From Podocnemis expansa (lineage: Eukaryota > Chordata > Testudines > Podocnemididae), in the NCBI GenBank assembly GCA_007922195.1, contig ML682059.1, positions 16,368,497 through 16,432,496 on the forward strand: 64,000 nucleotides of DNA, written 5' to 3'. Under the pieces are notes generated by a model, which saw nothing but the letters and a program-made list of their open reading frames with translations, made no database searches and was not told where the DNA came from. Both the position numbers and the translations under genes were made by a program. Below are positions 45,184-55,830 of this stretch, piece after piece (the stretch's first letter is position 1; every line of letters starts with the position of its first letter).

Positions 45184-47175
45184 AATTTGACCAGTACTAC
45201 CATTGGTAAAGATGCACATGACAACCATTGAAAACGTTAAACACTCAGTGCCATAAAAGTATGTGACGTCTTTTCAAATTGCTTTAAGTTCCAAAATATG
45301 GGAGAACAAATTCACTCTTCATTTAACTCCATTGAAGAACACTTACTCTAGGACTGAATTTGACTCAAAAGAGTGAAAGAGAAAGAAAAACAGAGCATCT
45401 ATGTTGACTAAATCTTTCCATTTTTGGAAATCAAAATAATAGTCAAATGATATCTTTACAATTTAGTCTCATGGAAGTGCAAACCTTTTGAAAGCCATTT
45501 CTAAGTTTGCAGGGGTAAACAGAAAACAAAAAAGGTTCCAGACATTAAAAAAAAAAAAAAAAAAAAAAAATCTTCACCAGAATCTTACCCTGAACAGGAC
45601 TTGATTGATTAGATCTGAGTCCATCTGGATAACCCCAACTCACTTACACAATCCCAGTTCAATTCTTTTTATCCACAGTCCGCATCAGTTTTACAAGGTA
45701 TGGAAACTGACAAAACTCTCAGAGAATCTTTCATTACCACTCTCAGTTCAGAGGAATTCCAGTGAAAATATTGGCTCTGATTTGCTGTGACTTCTCATTT
45801 TTTCTGTGATTCACTGAAAAATATGTAACAATAATTGACTTCTATTAAGAATTATAGTTCTGTGTTTAAACACAGATTATAAATACAGGAATATGTGGCT
45901 GATTTCCCAGTGCTATAAATTTGAATAATCTTTCACTTGTTTTAACTAATGCACTTTTTCTACCTTACATGAGAGAGACTGTGTTTGCTTCAGTGCTTCT
46001 TTGATTATGGATAAACTGTGTACATCTGTGGTGAGTTCATTTGAATAGCTCAGTGGATATATATCCTGATGAAACACTGCCATAGACACAATGTAGCAAT
46101 GCTACAATAATATGTTTGCTAAACTGATCAATAATAAGATTGATCAGTCTTTTACTTGGTCAAGTTAATCATGCTATTGATCAGCTTAGCAAATGTATTG
46201 CTTTTTTTGTGTGCCATTGCTACACAGACTAGCCTCCCTTCCCCCACATTCCATGTTTGGAACATGGGAGGCTCAGGGAGTGAAATAACATATTCTACCA
46301 TAAGTGCTCCTCTTACTTCAGTGTCATCTGCTATAGATAACAAAGATTTATCATTACTGAAGTTTTTTGATTCCTTAACCCTTTATGACAAGTTTGCCTG
46401 CAGTTGTTAAATCATACTACTTTTCAGAACTTTTCCCTACGAAGTGCACATGGTACTCAATTCAAGTTCCGGCTTCAACACATTCTTACTGTTATTAGTT
46501 ATATGAGAATCACCAATCATATGAATGTGCCTTATAAAAGAGTGTGTTACTTTAGGTTTGAATGTTTTTTAGGGAGAATCATTTATTTGCAGAGGTTATG
46601 TCAGTGCAACAAGAAGGTACAGATCTTGGGTGTATTATTAGCACTGTGTTTAGAATTTAACCTTGAAGCCCTATAATAACAGAAGAGCATCCATTGAGTT
46701 TTATGGTTAAATTCTCATACACAATATCAGAAATACACACCTTGTATTTACATCTGGCTCCTGAGCATCATTCAATGCCTCTTCCATGGTTCATTTACTT
46801 TCCTGTTTTGTGCTGGGCCCTCCAGGTTCCTGCTAAACTGTCATAAAAGGCATAAATTTAGAGGTGCATTCTCTCAAACATTTCTTTATAGCTTGGACCA
46901 GATTTTAATTTAGATATTATGTACCACACAATTCCATTCCAAAGGTTTGCAGGACAACTTTGGTGAATGTTTCCATAGAAAAGTAATATTAGGAAACTAT
47001 AGCATGTAATTTTTGCTGGTTTTTAATATATATTTGAATGTAATTAGCAACTGGGAGGAAGAGGGAGGGCCAGCAACATATGGCCAGCCAAGGATCTACT
47101 AGTCTTTAGAAAGTGCTTTGCAAGCCAGCAGCAGACTATGGAGGACATTTTGAGAATTGCTGATCCACATATATG
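45184..47175. other. AT-rich single-copy DNA with a 24-A run
   Basis: No gene or terminal repeats recognised in about 2 kb. 45547-45570 is a run of 24 As without a recognisable retrotransposed body upstream. 46110-46200 has inverted gatcaata/tattgatc words. Confidence 0.4.
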
Positions 47176-47179
47176 GTCT

Positions 47180-47368
47180 CAAATTTATTTAATTGCACTC
47201 TCATGGGAGAAAATCCCACTTCATCTTGAAGATGGAGAACTTAAAGCAACTGATGAAGTGGGATTTTCTCTCACAAAAGCTCACTCATTAAATAAATATT
47301 TTAGTCTTTAAAAGTGCCACAGGAATCCTTGTTTACTTTGCTGAACTAGGTTACCCTTTGGGAACTTG
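47180..47368. mobile_element. Palindromic PLE-terminus element
   Basis: A minus-oriented arm (47180-47226: caaatttatttaattg ... gagaaaatcccacttcatc) faces a plus-oriented arm (47246-47368: ctgatgaagtgggattttc, ttaaataaatattttagtc, aaaagtgccacagg, ctgaactaggttaccc). The junction is the hammerhead-like segment, with CTGATGA at 47250-47256. The following GAAA block is mutated to aaaa. Non-coding. Confidence 0.72.
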
Positions 47369-47739
47369 TTGTATATGCACTAATTAACCTTCAATGACAA
47401 TTGTACCCATTTTTTAAAAAGTCTTATGGGCTGATCTTCAGTGGGTGTAAATTCCCACCATTACTTTGAGATCTGCTCTTTCGTGTTTTTGTTAGTGGTT
47501 AATAAATGCTTAGGACACTGGCAAATACAAAAAATAAAGGACACCTATAATATTAGTTATTCTCTTAAGGGCTTCTGGTGGGACTCAGACTGGAGGGAAA
47601 GAATTTGAAGAGGATCATTATCATACTACTAGTCTTTGAGTGAGTATAAGGAAGAGATGATATAATGCTACTATGGAAGTGACTTAGATAATGTCTGTGC
47701 TATGCCTCTGAGCATGGCTAGGCAAACCAGATATTTCCA

Positions 47740-47813
47740 AGAAAACAAACAAGGAGTCTTGTGGTACTTATAAAGACTAACAAATTTATTTAAGTGTAAG
47801 CTGAACTTGTCAA
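47740..47813 (-). mobile_element. Short PLE-terminus insertion (74 bp) with 9-bp TSD
   Basis: Minus-oriented arm piece (acaaacaaggagtcttgtgg, taaagactaacaaattta). Identical 9-mers atatttcca flank it at 47731-47739 and 47814-47822. The duplication shows this fragment inserted as such and was not carved out later. Confidence 0.8.
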
Positions 47814-48102
47814 ATATTTCCAGAGCCCCAGTTAGGCTCAGATTGAATGAGTGCTCATGAAATCAATTAAATAATGCAACTTCTCACCTGATTCATAAAG
47901 TTCTGACTAAATTTCCCATGATCCCAAGCTCTACACGCAGTCCCAGAGAAGCTGGATAATTTTCCTAAAACGACAGAGGTGATATAATTAACAGGTTTGT
48001 CTTTAAAATTCTCATGATAAGCCTCAGAAATTAAAACTTTTTTTTTGCCTTTGTTAAATCCACTCCAATTGTTTTTCTATCTGAAAAAGTCAAACAGCAT
48101 GG

Positions 48103-48316
48103 CTTCATTCCATGTTAGTCTAGTTCAGCAAAATAAACAAGGAGTCCTGTGGTACTTAGAGTAACAAATTTATTTATCACATGAGCTTTTGGGGGAGAAA
48201 ATCCCACTTTGTCAGACACTTTTATTTTCAAAGCATCTGATGAAAGGGGGTTTTCTCCCCCAAAAGCTCATAAAAGAAACAAATTTGTTAGTCTTTATGT
48301 ACCACAGGACTCCTCG
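48103..48316. mobile_element. Palindromic PLE-terminus element
   Basis: Minus arm 48103-48217 (tagttcagcaaaataaac, aggagtcctgtggtactt, taacaaatttatttatcac, gagaaaatcccactttgtc). Plus arm 48233-48316 (catctgatgaaaggggg, tctcccccaaaagctc, aacaaatttgttagtctt, accacaggactcctcg). CTGATGA is at 48237-48243, followed by a ggggg/ccccc hairpin, where stem II of a hammerhead would lie. Confidence 0.75.
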
Positions 48317-48829
48317 CTTCACATAGCCTCAGTTTACATTTGGAAGGTTGTTTCCACATCCATTATGATTGGAAATGAAAACCAAATGTTTCAAAAGTTG
48401 CTGTTTAGTGTGAATGAGACAAACAGAAGAGGCACAAACTGGCTTCAAAGCGTGCTAAGAACATGAGTCTCCCATTGACTTCAGATCAAGTTGTGAGTGC
48501 TCAGCATCTCTGAAAATGAGGCCCAAGGTGTCTGATGCTAGACACTCAAAATTAGTAGCTACCATAGAAAATGCTACCCTAAATTAATTTTAAAATGAAT
48601 GTCTTGATCCTGTTTTGATTTAGACTACCAGGTGAGGGCTGATCAGGTTTCTATTGCTGTTCACAATTCTTGGTGACTCTGGTATTTGCTGTGTGTTTAG
48701 GGGGCACCGCAGCTATGGAAATTCCCTTGCTAAGGGAATTTGGAGTATGTTTAGGGATCACCTTGATACGGGAATTCTCTTCCTAAGGGAATTAAAACCA
48801 GTAGTGCTAGGTCAATGGAGTGGTGTATT
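48317..48829. other. Non-coding, nothing recognised
   Basis: No gene is supported. 48700-48800 has repeated aagggaatt words and may be part of the MITE that ends at 49052. Confidence 0.35.
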
Positions 48830-49052
48830 GTGGGTTGCTGGAGGCCATTTGGGTCAACTTAAGGGCTTTCACCATCTATATTGGCTTAAATTGACTCAAT
48901 AAGGTCATTTTAAGTGTTACATTGACCTTACAAGGAGGTGTTATTAAATCGTCTTAAGGAAGTGCTTAAGTTGACTTAATAAAAACCCACTGGGCCTCAG
49001 GAGTCAACTTGACCTTTGTTTAGTTGACCTAAGGCTCTAGAGTAGTCATACC
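48830..49052. mobile_element. MITE right part, AAGTTGACTT word type
   Basis: Words taagttgacttaat, ttaaattgactcaa and gtcaacttgacc precede the end ctctagagtagtcatacc, an eroded inverse of the GGGTATGTCTACAC terminus. The left end could not be identified. CR1 sequence starts immediately after. Confidence 0.55.
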
Positions 49053-49500
49053 TAATGAGAGTTTCTGCCTGCATCTCTAATCCCTGAACTTTCTCCTCCA
49101 CCAACTCTATAAGGCAGCACTTCAAACACACTAAGGTCTTTAGAGGTACTCTCTCCAAGATCATATACATCCCACAGCTTCCACATCCCATCATCTTCAC
49201 TGTTTCTTCCTCTCCTTGAGTGTCTACCACTGCTGTCTCTGTATCTGCCATTGTGTTTCCTTATTTCCCATGTGCTTAAAACAAAAATACACTCCAACAC
49301 ATCAAGGAAAACAATACAAGAACACCATGCACTTCTCCCAAAACTCTTCCTCCAAACAACTCCCATTCAGACTCCCCAGTTCACAGCCCTGTTGACTGCT
49401 ATTGGTGCCACTGAAGCTGTGTGCCACTGCCTGCTAGAGTGTTTGCCTTTATAATTCTCTCAGTATGGAAGTCCCACCCCTAATTGGGTCAGCTGATCTC
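49053..49500 (-). pseudogene. CR1 5' end: 5' UTR and ORF1 N-terminus
   Basis: Minus strand (48997-49251) encodes TAVVDTQGEEETVKMMGCGS, CGMYMILERVPLKTLVCLKC and CLIELVEEKVQGLEMQAETL. This is the same Cys-pair block and coiled coil as in the 32-kb copy. The 5' leader follows to about 49500. The N-terminal half is uninterrupted. It stops after ~80 codons at the MITE boundary. It lies head-to-head with the CR1 at 49603. Confidence 0.8.
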
Positions 49501-49530
49501 ACTCCTCCGCTTGTCCCCTACAAACTGAAA

Positions 49531-49600
49531 ACTAACTAACTAACTAACTAACTAAACCAAACCCACAGAGAGAGAAACCAACCAACAAGCAAACAAACAA
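49531..49600. repeat. (AACT)n microsatellite and A/C-rich tract
   Basis: aactaactaactaact repeats at about 49528-49554, followed by aaccaaccaacaagc and aaacaaacaaag to 49600. This fills the space between two oppositely oriented CR1 pieces. Confidence 0.9.
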
Positions 49601-49602
49601 AG

Positions 49603-52045
49603 CAGAAGTTTCTAGATCACAGGCAATGAATCTCATGGGGGACTTCAATTACCCTGACATCTGTTGAGAGGCCAATACAGCAGTGCACAGGCAATCCAGG
49701 AAGTTTTTGGAGAGTGTTGAAGACAACTTCCTGGTAAAAATGCTGGAGGAATCACCTAGGGGCCTTGCACCTCTCGACCTACTGCTCACAAACAGAGAAG
49801 AGTTGATTGGGGAAGTAGAAGTGAATGGCAACCTGGGTAGCAGTGACCATGAGATGGTAGAGTTCAAGGTGCTGATTAATGGGAAAAAAGGAAAGAAGCA
49901 AAATGTAGACCCTGGACTTCAGAAAAGCAGATTTTAGCTCCCTTAAGGACCTGATGGGCAAGAATACTGAGGAGGCTGATCTGAAGGGGAAAGATGTCCA
50001 AGAGACCTGTCTGTATTTTAGAGAAACCCTGCTAAGGCACAGGAAAATACCATTCCAATGAGCAGAAAGAACGGCAAATGTGGAAGGCACCTAGTGTACC
50101 TTAACAGAAGACTGTGCACTGAGCTAAAACATAAAAAAGAAGCTTACAGAAAGTGAAAGTTTGGACAGATGACTAAGGAGGCATACAAAGATATTGCTTG
50201 GGACTGCAGGATAAAATCAGAAAGGCCAAAGAACAGTTGGAGTTGTGGTTAGCAAGGGATGTGAAGGATAACAAGTAGGAGTTCTACAAATATGTCAATA
50301 ACAAGAAGAAGATCAAGGATGGTGTAGGTCCATTACTGAATGGGGCAGGTATCCTTGTGGTGGAGGATGAGGAAAAAGCTGAAGTGCTCAATGTTTTCTT
50401 TACTTCTGTTTTCACTGGGAGGGCCAGGTCCCACCCCACTTCACTGCGTATGGCAGATTGGAGAGAAGAGAGGCCCTTGGTGATGAAAGGTCGGGTTAGG
50501 GACTAATTAAAGAAACTGGATGTGCACAAGTCCATAGGGACGGATGAACTGCATCTGAGAGTGCTGAAGGAGTTGGCTGATGAGATACTGGAATCACTGG
50601 CCACTATCTTTGAAAACTTGTGGTGAATGGGAGAGGCGCCGGAGGACTGGAAAAAAAGCAAATATGGTACCTATCTTCAAGAAAGGGAAACAAGAGGATC
50701 TGGAGAATTACAGATCTGTCACCCTCACCTCAGTCCCTGGAAAAATCTTGGAGCAGGTTCTCAAAGAATCCATCCTGAAACACTTGGAGGAAAATAGAGT
50801 GATCAGGAACAGTCAGCATGGATTCACGAAGGATAAATGATGCCTGACTACTCTCATTGTCTTCTATGATGAAATGACTGGATTTGTGGATGCAGGAAGA
50901 GCTGTTGATGTGATCTACCTTGACTTCAGCAACATTTTTGTTATGGTTTCTCACAGCATTCTCATCAGCAAGTTAAGGAAATGTGGGTTGGATGTGTGGA
51001 CCAGAAGGTGGATAGAAAACTGTCTAGATCCACAGGTTCAGCAAGTAGGAATCAATGGCTTCATGTCTAGTTGGCAACCAGTAATGAGTGTTGTGCCCCA
51101 GGGGTCTGTCCTGGGGCCAGTTCTGTTCAACATTTTCATTAATGATGTGGATCTGGGGTAGATTACACACTCAGTAAGTTTGCAGATGACACCAAGATGG
51201 GGGGAAGGGTAGACACGCTGGAGGGCAGGGGCAGGATTCAGGGAGACCTAGACAAATTGGGGCAGTGGACCAGTAGAAATCTCATGAGGTTCAACAAGCA
51301 CAAGTGCAAAGTCCTACACTTGGGATGGAAAAACTCCATGCACTGCTCCATGCTGGGGAGCTATCAGCTAAGTAGCAGCTCTGGGGGTCATGGTGATGGG
51401 AAGCTGGATGTGAGTCGATAGTCTGCTCTTGCTGCCAAAAAGGCCAATGGCATACTGGATGCATCAGTAAAAGTTTTCCCAGCAGATCTAGGGATGTGAT
51501 TGTTCCCCTCTATTCGGCACTGGAGAGGCTGTATCTGGAATACTGTGTCCAGTTTCGGGCTTCCCACTACAAAAATGAAATGGACAAATTAGACAGAGTC
51601 CAGCAGAGGGCAACAGAAATGATCAAGGGGCTAGAGCACAAGACTTGTGAAGAGAGTGAAGGAACAAGGTTTATTTAGCCTGCAGAAGAGAAGACTGAGG
51701 GGGTATTTGATAGCAACCTTCAACTACTTGAAAGGGTGCTCCAAGGAGGAGGGAGCGTGGCTGTTCTCAGTATTAACAGAGGACAGATCACAGAGCAAGG
51801 GTTCAAGCTGCAGCTGGGGAGGTCAAGGTTGGATATTAGGAAAATCTTTCTTACTAGGCGAGTAGTGAAGCATTGGATTGGGATACCTAGCGAGGTGGTA
51901 GAATCTCCATCTTTGGAGATATTTAAGGCTCAGTTAGACAAAACCCTGGCTGGGATGATTTAGTGAGAGTGGTCCTGGGTTTTTTTGGCAGGGGTTTTGA
52001 CTATATGACCTCATGAGGTCCCTTCTAATTCTATGATTCTATGAT
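49603..52045 (+). mobile_element. CR1 LINE, 5'-truncated (2.4 kb, plus), decayed ORF2
   Basis: Starts inside the endonuclease region (equivalent to 57934 of the younger copy) and runs to the 3' tail (tgaggtcccttctaattc, tctatgattctatgat). Frames in order: 49683-49937 (RKFLESVEDNFLVKMLEE, LLLTNREELIGEVEVNG, SSDHEMVEF); 50580-50840 ([20 protein letters not shown]); 50874-51161 ([30 protein letters not shown]); 51496-51963 ([37 protein letters not shown]). The FADD box region is shifted at about 51160. LDFSKAFD has become LDFSNIF. Clearly dead, and older than the 56.8-kb copy. Confidence 0.92.
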
Positions 52046-52211
52046 TAAATACAAGGACTCACAACTCCCCCAGAACTCCCTCCCAGCCCTTAAGGCCCAC
52101 TCAAATTCCCCTGTTCACAGCTCTGTTGACTGCCCCTGGTGCAGCTGTTTTAGTTATTTGAAGCTGAAGAAGCATACATGGCTTTAGTGGAGGTGAGCCA
52201 GCAGACTGAGT

Positions 52212-52278
52212 TAAAGTCCAAAGGAGCAGCCGTGTTACTCTAGTAAAGCAAAAAAAGCAAGGAGTCTTATGGCACTTA
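52212..52278 (-). mobile_element. PLE-terminus arm, cut by a MITE
   Basis: gcagccgtgttactctag ... caaggagtcttatggcac is the outer part of the minus-oriented arm seen at 48.1 and 53.8 kb. It stops at the MITE start (52279) and does not resume after it, so sequence was lost or the arm was already truncated. Confidence 0.65.
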
Positions 52279-52713
52279 CGGTATGTCCACACAGGCTCCT
52301 TATTTCAAAACAACAGAGGTTGTTTTGAAATAGGAAGTGGCATGTCCACACAACGCACTGTTATTTCGAAACAACGGGACCCGTTGTTTTGAAATAACGG
52401 CTGTTATTTCAAAACCGTTAAACCTCACATCTAATCGAAATAGCTGTTATTTCAAAAACACTGTTGTTTCAAAACAACGGTGTTCGGAGATGTTGTTTTG
52501 AAACAACACCATTGTTTCGAAACAACTGTTTTGAAACAACATGTCCAAATGGCCTTGTTTCAAAATAACCATTTTGAAACCAGGCTTTCCCTTAGTTCAA
52601 ATGAACAAACTGTTAATTCAAATTAACTTATTTTGGAATAAGGACTTTATTTCAAAATAATTCATTTTGAAATGGGTTATTTTGAAATGATGATGTATGT
52701 GTGCACATAACCC
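52279..52713. mobile_element. Harbinger-like MITE, TTTCGAAA/TTTTGAAA type (435 bp)
   Basis: Left end cggtatgtccacacaggc and right end gtatgtgtgcacataaccc are inverted apart from small changes. The interior repeats tttcgaaacaac and ttttgaaataac words. Flanking tta and tag do not form a clean duplication. Closely similar in design to 42604-42998. Confidence 0.78.
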
Positions 52714-52719
52714 TAGAGA

Positions 52720-53773
52720 AAACTGAGTCAAAGATGACAGTCAAGTTGTGTCCCTAAGTGAGAGGAAGAATGGCGGGCATTGTCCAAACTCATCAAGAAA
52801 GCAAGGAAGGGAGGACAGTTTTGGGAGGGAAGATTAAGAATTCTGCTTTAGCCATTTTCAGTTTGAGCTGAACGCTAGCTACCCACAAGGAGATGTCAGG
52901 GAAGCAGACCAAGGTTATAGTTTGGATAGAAGGAGATAGGTCTGGAGTAGAGAGGGAGATTTGCGGGTCATCAACATAATGGTGGTAGTTAAATTTGTGC
53001 TTACAGATGAGATTACTCAGACATAAGGTGTAGGGGAAGAAGGGAGCTACAGTTGTATTGAAACCTCACAGAAAGTTGGTGTGGGTTTCAGGGGGATCCA
53101 ATGACATTCTGAAGGAGTAATTTGGGAGGAGAACAAGGAAAACGCAGAGTCATGGAAGCCAAGGCAGGACAAACTTTTTAAAAGGAAGACATGGTTTACA
53201 GTGTCAAAACTGACTGCTGAAGAAGGATGAGGACGGAGTATTGGTTTTGAGCCTTGGCTAGTAAGAGGCCATTAGAGACTTTGGTAAGAGTCACATCAGT
53301 GGAATGCAAGAGGGACGCCATATTGAAAATGTCTGGGATGGACCTGGAGAACAGTTACTCTAAACAGTGTTTGCAAACCATGCATTCAATCAGCTTAGAG
53401 ATGAAAGGAAAAAGGAAGATGAGGTAATCATTGGAGAAGCAAGTGAAGTCCACTGTGTTTTGTTTTGTTTTTTAATGATGGCAAACACTAGAGCATGCTG
53501 GCATTGCTAGGGGCACTGAGCCAAAAGAAACTGAGACATTAAGGAGAAGGGTAAGGGTGAGGGTTTGAGTGGGTACAAGGGTGATTATGCGAGTAAATGG
53601 CATGGAGTCAGTGGGGCAAGAGGAGATCAGACAAAAGCTTTTGTGTCTGTGACAATGGAGAAGGAGAGTGTTACAATGGGGAAAGGAAGAGAAAAAAAGA
53701 AGGCCACATAAATAAGGGAGACCATGATGTATTTTATCAGTTATCTCTTGGAAGAAAATGGTGAGAAGTACCA
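52720..53773 (-). pseudogene. Old L2-type LINE reverse-transcriptase remnant
   Basis: Minus-strand translation near 52880-53060 gives TLCLSNLICKHKFNYHHYVD then DPQISLSTPDLSPSIQT. This corresponds to the L2-clade RT palm (xLGxLIRxHGFxYHxYADDTQIYLS...) with YADD read as YVDD. Further upstream (to 53400) purine-rich sequence fits earlier RT codons. Assignment to the L2/Rex-like side of the CR1-L2 group is from motif wording only. Long decayed. Confidence 0.6.
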
Positions 53774-53942
53774 AAGGTGTAGCTGTTTTAGTCTGATTAA
53801 TCAAAACAAACAAGGAGTCCTGTGGCACTCTTAAAGACTAACAAATTTATTTATCACATGAGCTTTTGTGGAAGAAAATCCCACTTCAGATTTTCTCCCA
53901 GGAAAGCACATGTGATTCAAAAAAAAAATTGTTAGTCTTTAA

Positions 53943-55034
53943 GGGTATGTCTACACTGAAAGCAGATTTTGAATTGACTGTCACCAATCTGAATTCTAGT
54001 AAGCACATGGATATACCCACATTCATCAGTTCAAACTGAGGCACTCCTCAGTTCGAATTGATGAAAGCTGACTTCAGATTAGTCAAACCTCTTTTGACAT
54101 CGAACTCAGGGTCAATTCAAACCCAGTAGTTCAAACTGACCCAGTGTGTCCATGTCAATTCGAACTCACTGAGCTCGAATTGACAATGGATGACCTACCT
54201 CCCAGGGTGCCATGCACCGTGGGAGGAAGACCAGCCCTTCAGCACTTGGGGCCAGCAGCTGCAAAGGTGCCTTCACCCCCCCCAGCCACATCTGGCTGGG
54301 GGGAACAATGGGGTTCCTGTCCCCTGGCTGGGGAAAGGGACTCCAGCCCCTGCTCCAGCCTGGCTGGTCACCCACTGGGAAGACACCCCAGCAGGCAGCT
54401 TCTGCAGCGCTGGCCACCTGTGGGGAATGCATCACCTTGAGCGTCCAGCAGGGATGGAGCCGCCCACAGGGCTGTGTTCCCTGCAGGTGGCCAGCACTGC
54501 AGAAGCCTCTCACACGGGTGTCTTCCAGGGGTGTGGCCAGTGCTGCAGAAGCTGCCCCCAGTGGTGTCTTCCTGGTGGGTAGCTGGCACTGCAGAAGCTG
54601 TCCCCCCAGGGTGTCTTCCCGGTGGGTGGCCAGCTGGGGAGAAGCTCCACCCATTGCAGGGGAAACTTACTCTGACAGGCTCCAGCACTCTGAGCCTGGC
54701 ATGGGGTAAAACATCCCCTCCCCAGCTCTAGCTGCAGTGCAGCTGGAGCTGGGCAGGGAATGCTTCTCCCTGTGGCCAGCTCAGAGTGCCAGAGCCTGGA
54801 AGAGGATTGGCTGTGGCAGTGGCCGTTTTAAATGGCCATCTTGCCACACTTCCCATGGTGCCCCCCTCCAATTCAAAATGGCAAGTCCAGTCCATGGATA
54901 TGCCAATTCGATTTGGAGTTTCTGGGATGAACATGTCAATTCAAATTTACTGAATTCAAATTAATAATTATTAATTTGAATCGACTGATTCACATTCTAT
55001 AATTTGAATCGAAATGCTAAGTATAGGCATAGCC
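53943..55034. mobile_element. Harbinger-like MITE, AATTCGAATT type (1,092 bp), TSD TAA
   Basis: Ends gggtatgtctacactgaaag and gctaagtataggcatagcc. Identical taa flanks it at 53940-53942 and 55035-55037, the TWA target preferred by PIF/Harbinger. The arms repeat tcaattcgaactc and aattcaaatt words. The centre (54200-54870) is GC-rich with a ~54-bp minisatellite. Overlapping open frames of 85-165 codons across the centre are compositional and not transposase. Confidence 0.9.
54360..54650. repeat. Minisatellite (~54-bp units) in the MITE core
   Basis: Imperfect units repeat ggccagcactgcagaagc and gtgtcttcc(a/c)ggtgggt about five times. Frames on both strands stay open because unit length is close to a multiple of three. 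Confidence 0.7.
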
Positions 55035-55062
55035 TAAGAGTGCCACAGGACTCCTTGTTTGT

Positions 55063-55830
55063 TGTGAAGAGAGAGAAATGTGAGCAGGAGAAGAGGGTTA
55101 TAGAAGAGGGAAAGGTGGCAAAAAAGGCAGCTGGGTTCATGGGCTTGGGATTCAATTTAGTTGAAGCCAAACAGAACAACAGAGCTGAAAGATGGGAGAA
55201 TTATTTTTTAAAAGAAGAAGTCAGCCTAGTCAGTGGATTTCCAACACTAATGCTCTGCCTTGTGAGAAGAACTGATTTTGGGAAATAAATCAAGAATGGG
55301 GGCTAACTGAGCAAACCTCCCAAAATGAGAGTGTGACAATAAAAGTTAAGCAGGGAAAGACCAAACAGCCAAATTCATGGAAAAGTGGGAAGAGGGTGGG
55401 AAGGAGAAGGAAGACAGCATATGAGAAGTCTTCCGTACTGATAGATAGGAAGTCACAGAAAGGCCAAGTGACAGGGCATGAAATAGATTAGAAGACTGAC
55501 GGGCGATGCTGCAAGGATTGAAGAGAGGAATCTTTACTAAAGAAAAATAGGAGTGATAAAAGTGCTTGATGAAGACCAAGTCAAATGAACAGCCTTTATG
55601 GTGAGTGAGAGAGTTGAACAAGGACTGCAGGACTAAGGAGATGAGAGTGAAGAAAATGTACAGTGAAGGGGCTAGATTCAACAACATGGAAGTTTTAGTC
55701 AAGATGCAGATAAATATGGGAGACTGTAAGAAAAGGAAGAGTGACAGGAGTCTAAATCAGAGAAGAAAACTGATAGAGAGGAGTTAAAGTGTAGGGTAAG
55801 TGACAGCAAATTCTCATTTTTTAATATTCT
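55063..55830 (-). other. Purine-rich DNA, possible upstream part of the old L2 LINE
   Basis: The same purine-rich, stop-poor minus-strand character as 53500-53773 continues on the far side of the PLE-terminus element. No RT or endonuclease motif could be read, so membership in the L2 copy is inferred from composition and position. Confidence 0.35.

Larger units (their letters stand above)
53774..55062. mobile_element. Palindromic PLE-terminus element interrupted by a MITE
   Basis: Minus arm 53774-53888 (gtagctgttttagtctg, caaggagtcctgtggcac, taacaaatttatttatcac, gaaaatcccacttca). Plus arm 53889-53942 plus 55038-55062 (ttttctcccaggaaagcac, gttagtctttaa | gagtgccacaggactcc, ttgtttgtt). The plus arm becomes continuous when 53943-55037 is removed, proving the insertion order. 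The element itself sits in the old L2 remnant. Confidence 0.8.

Noticed and set aside
45547..45570. 24-A run as tail of a processed pseudogene
   Set aside because: No recognisable coding body, polyadenylation signal or target duplication precedes it.
54144..54709. Several Cys- or Pro-rich ORFs over 54.1-54.7 kb
   Set aside because: They lie entirely within the minisatellite core of a MITE with a defined TAA duplication; no transposase or host motif.
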